Shown piece after piece: positions 58,061 to 64,000 of a stretch of DNA of 64,000 bases; the stretch's first letter is position 1; each line of letters opens with the position of its first letter. The notes under the pieces were generated by a model. It was not told the origin of the DNA. It did no database searches and saw only the letters and a list, made by a program, of their open reading frames with translations. The stretch comes from Ipomoea triloba (Eukaryota > Streptophyta > Magnoliopsida > Solanales > Convolvulaceae). The translations under genes were made by a program, and so were the position numbers. The stretch spans positions 12,917,907-12,981,906 of the forward strand of contig NC_044930.1 in the NCBI RefSeq assembly GCF_003576645.1, read 5' to 3'.

Positions 58061-59439
58061 TATCTTTAAATCTGAAAGAATAATAGTATGAAAACTTTAA
58101 CAGTGTGCATATTCCAGGTCGAAGGGAATTGTCATTGAATAATTTGAAATCTTAGTAGGAATGTAGGATGGATCAGACAATGACATTTCCATTTGCCTTA
58201 ATTTATGTATTTCTTCTTTTAATAAAATCTCATCAATGTGAGATGAAACCGTGGCAAAATCAAGTGAAAGTTAATGTATCACGTAGGAGTGAAATTTACC
58301 TCCCTTTGAGGCCGCTTATCATCAAGATCTGGTCTGTAGTTCGGAAGAGGAACCTTGCTTATAACCACTACTTTCCCATAAATTTCACTGGGAAAAGGAG
58401 ACGAAGTGAGTAAGGTTCTCCAGAATTGACATGACGATAACGAGAAGCAACACAATATAGAAGCATACCTGTATAGGCCCATCCTTTTGGCGAGGTTAGA
58501 TATTTGCTCATAGTCTCTTCTATCCCTTTTATCTCTAGATACAACTTCTTGTTCCTCTCTGCGCGATAGTAAGCTAAGTTTCCATTTCCACTCGTCAATG
58601 TTGGCAACTGATGATGATGCCTACAATTAATTCTTGCTTTTAGAATCACTTGCCTTCATAGTTTAAATCTATCCAAGTCTAAACAATAATAAGTTTTTAC
58701 ATTGTTTCATCAAGTATTAATGTAAACATAATCGTTAACTCCATTCATGTGTTAGGTAATGAGTCTCACTATCTAAATTTACAATTAAAAAAAAAACATT
58801 TTTTTGCCAAACAACATCACCCAATTCATTCCTTAAACTCAATAATTGAATATTCAAAAATAAAACTTAATGTCATTCCTTTGCATAGATGTCATTCCTT
58901 CAAATGCTGTAGCAGAAGACTATTTTCCAACAATTTCAAGATTCAACTTTCAAGCTTATTTTTAAAAATAAAAATAAAATCTTATTTTTCAACTAATAAA
59001 ACAGAGGATGGGAAAATTGGGGAAAAGGCAAAAGAGCTAAAGTATGATAAATTGAAAATTACCGGATGGGACTCGTAATCGCATTCGTATTCGTCATCAG
59101 AAAACTGCTCAACGGCGTAGCCACAAAAGCGGCGTTCCCCCAGCCAGAATACCCTCCACTGGGACCTGCATAAGTTCACATTGCCGCTAGAAAGTAAAGC
59201 ACGCCGGCAGATATGTGAACCGACTATTCGGACTTCGTGGGCCGCAGGGTACAAGAAAATAGCTGAGAAGTGAATGTGAAGATCTTCTGGTGCATCCCAA
59301 GAGAAACCCTATCCTGGAATGCATTTCTTATTCTCTCATGGCGGGGTTTTTGCTTTGTGAGAGTTCTGTCCTGAAAACTGAAGAATGTCCTTAAACCTCC
59401 GGGGTTAAACTTGATAACTTTTTTTTTCAAATTTATCGA

Positions 59440-60247
59440 TTACTACGGTTCGGTTCCAATTCAAAACTGTTAATTTTAAGTTCAATGTTTCAGTTTAATC
59501 AGACCTGAATCGCTATGAATACAAAAAATTTGATTATTCATAATGAGTCAAACTCAATAATTTAGATTATTTTAGAATGAGCAAAGTCATATATTTCAAT
59601 GAATAATTATTAATTTATAATGAGTCATGCATGCCGATACAAAAAAAAAAAAAAATAACTGATGTTATTATTTTTTTGAATATTATTGAATGTTCTTTAT
59701 TATTTTTATTTTTTATTTATATGAATGTTTTGTTTGATAACTTACACATCATGATTTTTTTATAATATTGTAGTTGTTTGAATAATATTATTTTAAAAAT
59801 ATTATGTAATAATAATAATAATATCATTATTATTGTTATATATGAGATTTATGTCTTTTAAACACATGTTTCTTTATAATCCTTAAACCAACCAAACAGT
59901 ATAATAACATTCTTATACTTTATTCCTTCAATGAACCAAAAAATAGAATACAGTTCATGTTTTATTCCTCGCCTATTCCATTTTTCATTGAATAATACTC
60001 CTATTTCCGTAACAGTCAGTTTGTTATTTCTATATGTAGTTCAGTCTCCATTCCTTTAACTTCAACCTAAACAAATTAAATGAGTTGCGACAAGTAGATT
60101 AACTTTTATCGCAATGAAGAATTATGAGTATTACATAAAGTGTTTAAAAGCATTTGTATTGTGCAAATTTTGGCTATCATGTTATTTCAATAAAAAAAAT
60201 TCTTTGCACCAGGTAATTATTTGTGACTAAGTAACTAGTTACTGCCA
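59440..60247. other. No gene seen
   Basis: AT-rich spacer with short AAT and A-run tracts; no coding or repeat structure that I can name. Confidence 0.5.
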
Positions 60248-60345
60248 AAGGCCTTGTGGTCAAACGGCATAGTTGTGGCTCTCCCAAGTGAGAGGTCAGG
60301 TTCACGGATACTACATTGTAACATAGTCAAGTAACAGTAGATTCA
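60248..60345 (+). mobile_element. SINE, family 1, decayed
   Basis: 'ggccttgtggtcaaacggca', B-box-like 'gtcaggttcacgg', 'gatactacattgtaacatag'. Confidence 0.55.
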
Positions 60346-60419
60346 ATTGTTTATTTATAATGGATGACAGTCGTCTACATATAACTTGTTTCTATTTCAA
60401 TTTGCACATTAAAAAAAAG

Positions 60420-60896
60420 TGAGAAAAAAAAAACCAGGAAATAAAAAAAAGTGAGAAAAAAAAATCCGGAAAATGATTTTCGGAAATCATTTTTCGGGCT
60501 TTTGGTGTTTGGCAACATCCGGAAAGTGTGGTCAATGGAAAACATTGTCCGTTGACCACGGAAAATGAGCTCATTTTTTCCGGAAAAGGACTTCCGGACA
60601 AAAAATTCGGAAGTCATTTTCTGGAAACGAAAAATGACTTAGTACGAAGTTATTTTGTAAAAAAAAATAAAAAAAATGACTTAGTACGAAGTTATTTTGT
60701 AAAAAAAAATAAAAAAATATTTATAATTTCTAATAAATATTATTAGTTTATATATTTTTATATGTTAAATAAAATAATAAAAATATATAATTATACATTT
60801 CTACTCATTTTCCGGAAAATGAACCAAACACACACAGACAGTTTTGCAGAGTACCGGAAAATGAACCAAACACACACAGACAGTTTTGCAGAGTAC
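60420..60896. repeat. GGAAAATGA-rich element with two 42-bp tandem duplications
   Basis: Repeated 'ttttccggaaaatga'-type words on both strands suggest a MITE-like element. Two separate tandem duplications have a 42-bp period: 'aatgacttagtacgaag...' at 60,633/60,675 and 'ccggaaaatgaaccaaacac...' at 60,812/60,854 (the latter identical over the full unit). Confidence 0.75.
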
Positions 60897-61323
60897 ATCC
60901 AAACACCGAAAATTGTGAGCATAGATATAATATGTGCAGTCCAACTATCAGCTTATCCTTTTAGTTGAGATTGAGCACACACTTTAATTTGGTATCAGAG
61001 CCATGCAAAATGTCGCATGTGAGCATAAATATAAGCTTGTGAGCATAAATATAATATGTGCAGCTAATTGTGCAGTCCAACTATCAGCTTAGACTTTTAA
61101 TTTGGTATCAGAGCAATGCAAAAGGTCATGGATTCGAATCTTCGCGTCACCCAAAAAACCGCACACGTTGAGGGAATAATTGTGCAGTCTAACTATCAGC
61201 TCAGGCATCATTCCCTCAATGTGTGAAGTATAATTTAGGGTTGTATCATTGATCAAAACAAATATAATGTATAAATAACATATCAAAGCAAAAATAGCTA
61301 TTAAAAAGTATACTTCAACTTTG
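60897..61323. other. Repeat-like spacer with TGGTATCAGAGC words
   Basis: 'ttggtatcagagc' occurs at about 60,991 and 61,101, and 'gtgcagtccaactatcagct' occurs more than once, so pieces of LTR-retroelement junctions are likely. No gene. Confidence 0.45.
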
Positions 61324-61494
61324 CTAATTCGCTTTGGTTGCTTTTTCAGCTTTGCTAATCCGTTTTGGTTTGGCTTCTTGAAATTTTTGGCATCATTGCT
61401 GGTGAACTCGAAGGTCGTCAACTGATCCGAACTTCTGATTACAGGTACTGCATTTTGCCACAAGAGGTGTGCTGATACTACGATTGTTTGCCAT
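61324..61494 (-). pseudogene. C2HC zinc-finger-like mini-ORF, one internal stop
   Basis: From an ATG at 61,494 the minus strand reads MANNRSISTPLVAKCSTCNQ, then KFGSVDDLRVHQQ, a TGA at 61,393-61,395, then CQKFQEAKPKRISKAEKATK and a terminal TAG at 61,324. The spacing C-x2-C-x12-H-x4-C suggests a small C2HC zinc finger with a basic lysine-rich tail. A relative is on the plus strand at 62,690-62,882. I do not recognise the gene; it could be a transposon-encoded peptide. Confidence 0.45.
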
Positions 61495-61855
61495 TTTTTA
61501 TCCAAGTAGCTGAAAAATACAAATAAAAAATGAAAAGCCTTAGTGTGTTCTTAGATCAAAGTAAGGGTTCAAACTCTAAGCAATTAAGTGTTGGAAATTT
61601 CAATTCCAGTCAAGGTAATAACGTTTTCAAGAAGGGAGGTAATGTTGATTTGTATCAAAAAATTAAGGAGCTTCATTCATGGGCAGATTAATACTTGGTC
61701 AAATATGTTATGGCTGGGGTGAATTATGACTTTGACCAGGCTATAATGCAATTGAAAGCAATAGTATAGCTGATGATCATAATGTATAAAACTACCTGAA
61801 ATGAGGGTTTCGCCTGCCTAAGAGAGTGAGCTGTTCCGCCTGAGAGAATCGGTGT

Positions 61856-62106
61856 CGGTGTCCCAAAATAGACGAAAAAGTGTTTTCAGCATGAATTGAA
61901 GGTGTTCCAAATAGAATTAGTCTAACTTATTAATACTAACCTAGCACAAACTCCATTATATTAATTTATTTATTTATAATTATTAGATAAATATAAAGTA
62001 AACACAAAATGTAATAATTAATAAAATTAGCCATAAAAGTATAACTATATAATAAAAATTATTAAATAAAATATAATAAAATAATGTATAAAAATTGCAC
62101 TTATCA
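61856..62106 (-). mobile_element. LTR end fragment (TGATAAGTGC type)
   Basis: The minus strand starts TGATAAGTGCAATTTTTATA, as the solo LTRs at 19,727 and 30,551 do. GGTGT lies on both sides (61,851-61,855 and 62,107-62,111), but the far end does not show the usual terminus, so this is a truncated LTR and the duplication may be chance. Confidence 0.5.
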
Positions 62107-62113
62107 GGTGTGT

Positions 62114-62440
62114 TACAGTTGTATCAGAGCTTAGGTGGATCTTTGTTTTGGGCTATAGAATTAGTTAGGCTCTGCTATACGGGTGTTACAGTTGGTATCA
62201 GAGCTGAGGTGGATCTTTGTTTTGGGCTAACAGTTGGTATCAGAGCTGAGGTGGATCTTTGTTTTGGGCTATCAGTTGGTATCAGAGCTGAGGTGGATCT
62301 TTGTTTTGGGCTATAGAATTAGTTAGGCTCCGCTAGAGGGGTGTTACAGTTGGTATCAGAGCTTAGGTGGTATCTTTGTTTTGGGCAATAGAATTAGTTA
62401 GGCTCTGCTAAAGTTGGTATCAGAGCTTAAGGTTATAAAG
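62114..62440 (+). repeat. Tandem array of TGGTATCAGAGC-containing units
   Basis: 'tatcagagct' recurs at about 62,122, 62,196, 62,238, 62,280, 62,354 and 62,418, each time followed by '(t/g)aggtggatctttgtttt' except the last. Spacings are 74, 42, 42, 74 and 64 bp. The word is the canonical primer-binding site for initiator-methionine tRNA. The short repetitive protein frame over it is not a gene. Confidence 0.85.
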
Positions 62441-62689
62441 TCTTGGAAATAGAGTTGGGTACGTTTCTTAGGCCTCGGTATTTTTGCTTTGATGATCATG
62501 ATCGTGGTGATTTTATACAGAAACCTAGTTTTGATTTACCAGTACGTAATGAAAGTTAGTTCTTTAATGATTCATATTTTGGGAATAAGATTTTTTATTT
62601 TAATGATTCTAAAATAATTTGTATTTCTGGAAAACGGTTTTAAATTTTACTTTTGTTTAATCTCTTCATTTTCAGCTATACTTTGATTT

Positions 62690-62882
62690 CAGACCTAAAA
62701 TGGGTTACAAACGTCAGCAAAACAACTATTAAGGCCCAATGTAGTAACTTGTAAATTGGAGTTGGATTCGTGGACAAGCTCCGAGCACACAAGGAAAAAT
62801 GCCAGAAGTTCCTAGAATGTAAACCAAAATCACATACCAAGGCCACCAAAGCTGCTAACCCTCCTCCTAATGCTGCTACCTA
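62690..62882 (+). pseudogene. Relative of the C2HC mini-ORF
   Basis: Reads KAQCSN, then a frame change, then GFVDKLRAHKEKCQKFLECK and PKSHTKATKAANPPPNAAT before TAA at about 62,881. It matches the 61,324-61,494 peptide in the LR-x-H-x3-C-Q-K-F core and the lysine/alanine tail. The second cysteine is only in frame with a one-base shift, so this copy is broken as well. Confidence 0.4.
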
Positions 62883-63372
62883 AAGCTAATGGTAAAGGCT
62901 TTCTATATTTTGTTTACTTCAAATCAAAGTCTCTTATCTGATGTAGCTTGTGACAGACTTATTATGCTAATAGGTTGTGTAGCCTAATCTTTCATATTTC
63001 CTGTTTCTAAATAGTACTGCACTCAATTTTATTTTGTTTTCTACCTTGTTTGGCTTTCTATATTGTTTAGTGCAAATGATTGGTTAGTAAGCTATCATTT
63101 TAGTTAAGGTGTAGACAAATAGTGAAATAGGCCTTATGCAGAAAAATGTCAAAAAATCATCAATAACCTTGATTACTAGGCCACAGCTAAGGGTGAGCAT
63201 CGGTTGATTTTGGTCGGTTTTCTATTAATAACCTTTTGATTTTAAATCAATTTGAGCAGGTTGGGCAGCATTTGAGACCGGGATTTGTATCTTTGACCCA
63301 AGACTATATCAGACACTCATCTAGAGCGAGAGTATTCCTTACCAAGATCACAATGACAAATTGATTGCTCAC
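62883..63372. other. No gene seen
   Basis: Spacer without coding signal on either strand. Confidence 0.45.
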
Positions 63373-63505
63373 CTCATCTTCAGACCTTGGTGTTGGCAGT
63401 GGCACAGCATGGTGATTAAACCTCTGGACATTGTACAATTCCATGACCTTATCATAATTCTTGGCCCATCATTGTTGGGCTTGCCATTTGTTAAACATCT
63501 CACTA
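63373..63505 (-). pseudogene. BREVIS RADIX-type exon fragment with a stop
   Basis: The minus-strand exon starts at 63,505 after a good acceptor (TTCCTTCACAG) and ends at 63,373 before GTGAGC. It reads SSEMFNKWQAQQ, TGA (63,469-63,471, where the family has Trp), then WAKNYDKVMELYNVQRFNHH and AVPLPTPRSEDE. This matches the end of the C-terminal BRX domain and following linker of plant BRX-like proteins (membrane-associated/nuclear regulators of root and vascular growth). No other BRX exon is seen in the window. Confidence 0.7.
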
Positions 63506-64000
63506 CTGTGAAGGAATAAAGAAATATTACGAACTGTAACTAGTAATCATTTATAGAACCCCAAATGATGAAACACATAATTAGAAAATAAAAATAAACA
63601 TTACTTTAAACAAGCAACCTTGTTTAGTTATATTCATAAGAGATATTTGTATTTACCAACATCTCAATATCCCATATACGTATTCATATTTTGAATATAA
63701 GACAATCAATGTAGTACAAACTATTTGTTTGTCCAGTCACAATAGGTTTAGGAAGCATTGAAAATATTTACAGTGATAGAAAGAGATGATTATTGCATCT
63801 ATTGGATGTCAATAACCTTGCAATATAGTAGCAGCATTAGCCTTTGACTATGGGTTCATAACAGGTTCAATCTCCAACCTCCTCAAATGTACCAAAATTT
63901 ATCTCATTGGACTTAATTTTAGGGAAAAAAAAAACCCTGAAACCACCAGAAAGCCAAAGCTATTGAAGCCCTTCTTTTCCTATTAGGTAATATGAAGTAA
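63506..64000. other. No gene seen
   Basis: AT-rich sequence up to the window end; if the BRX relic had upstream exons they are not recognisable here. Confidence 0.45.

Larger units (their letters stand above)
49454..59254 (-). pseudogene. DExH-box RNA helicase (DExH3/DExH5 type), degenerate
   Basis: Minus-strand relic of a large DEAH/RHA helicase. Exons: 59,254-59,063 (GYAVEQFSDDEYECDYESHP; no in-frame ATG found), 58,620-58,469 (SSSVANIDEWKWKLSLL...DYEQISNLAKRMGLY), 58,387-58,300 (SEIYGKVVVISKVPLPNYRP), 56,459-56,364 (ESPEGHKMIGFRKSLPSF), 55,364-55,177 (Walker [21 protein letters not shown]), 54,984-54,825 (DEIH box in [10 protein letters not shown]), 54,731-54,601 (LMSATLN), 52,739-52,503 (HICRKERPGAVLVFMTGWED), 50,511-50,317 ([14 protein letters not shown]), 49,657-49,454 (RRGRAGR). 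Lesions: the exon between 58,300 and 56,459 is missing, with a copia-like element there instead; the 54,731 acceptor is AA, not AG; GYK joins AVLCHIC directly, losing about 70 family residues; everything after EPLA (HA2, OB fold, dsRNA-binding region) is absent. Most exons lack stops, so decay is recent. Confidence 0.85.

Noticed and set aside
62095..62316. Plus-strand open frame with repeated VGIRAEVDLCFGL
   Set aside because: The repeats come from the tandem primer-binding-site array; period and content are explained by DNA repetition and there is no known domain.

Overview
This is nuclear DNA from a flowering plant, most likely a dicot. It is AT-rich and intron-bearing, and carries plant-type leucine-rich-repeat receptor-like protein (LRR-RLP) genes, plant transposons of nearly every class, and a piece of plastid 16S rRNA. 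The RLPs resemble the EIX-receptor type known from asterids; nothing here fixes the species. Two single N positions (19,102 and 24,971) mark assembly gaps.

The first two thirds (1-43 kb) is an expanding and decaying cluster of cell-surface immune-receptor-type genes, all on the plus strand. Copy 1 (3,868-7,046), copy 2 (14,160-17,347) and copy 3 (30,598 to about 33,640) are near full length but broken. A 3' fragment lies at 8,408-9,054. Only copy 4 (39,407-42,495) has an uninterrupted reading frame. The copies form two types. Type A (copy 4 and the body of copy 1) is followed by relics of an LCB2 serine palmitoyltransferase gene. Type B (copies 2 and 3) is followed by a 5'-truncated minus-strand DUF1295/steroid-reductase-like fragment. 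Copy 1 has a type B head and flank on a type A body, so it looks like a recombinant. Because flanks were copied with the genes, several insertions can be defined exactly by comparison with an empty paralogous site in the same window.

Transposons are dense and nested. They include two solo LTRs with 5-bp target duplications (one holding a plastid 16S rRNA insert and sitting between promoter and ATG of copy 3), two hAT elements with 8-bp duplications, a MULE with a 9-bp duplication inside a foldback element, PIF/Harbinger-like elements with 3-bp duplications, LINE 3' ends, a Stowaway MITE, copia-like LTRs and at least two tRNA-derived SINE families.

From 45 to 49 kb lie foldback elements, long TA/TATG microsatellite and captured coding-like scraps. 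From 49.4 to 59.3 kb the minus strand holds a degenerate DExH-box RNA helicase gene (DExH3/DExH5 type): many exons are still readable, but at least one N-terminal exon, an internal segment, a splice acceptor and the whole C-terminal part are missing. The last 4 kb holds repeats, two related C2HC zinc-finger-like mini-ORFs, a tandem array of tRNA-iMet primer-binding-like sequence and one broken BREVIS RADIX-type exon.

The only gene I would call probably functional is copy 4. No operon-like or defence-island system is present. The novelty is in how the receptor cluster diversifies and decays, and in a recurrent 42-bp tandem duplication pattern that may be biology or an assembly artefact.
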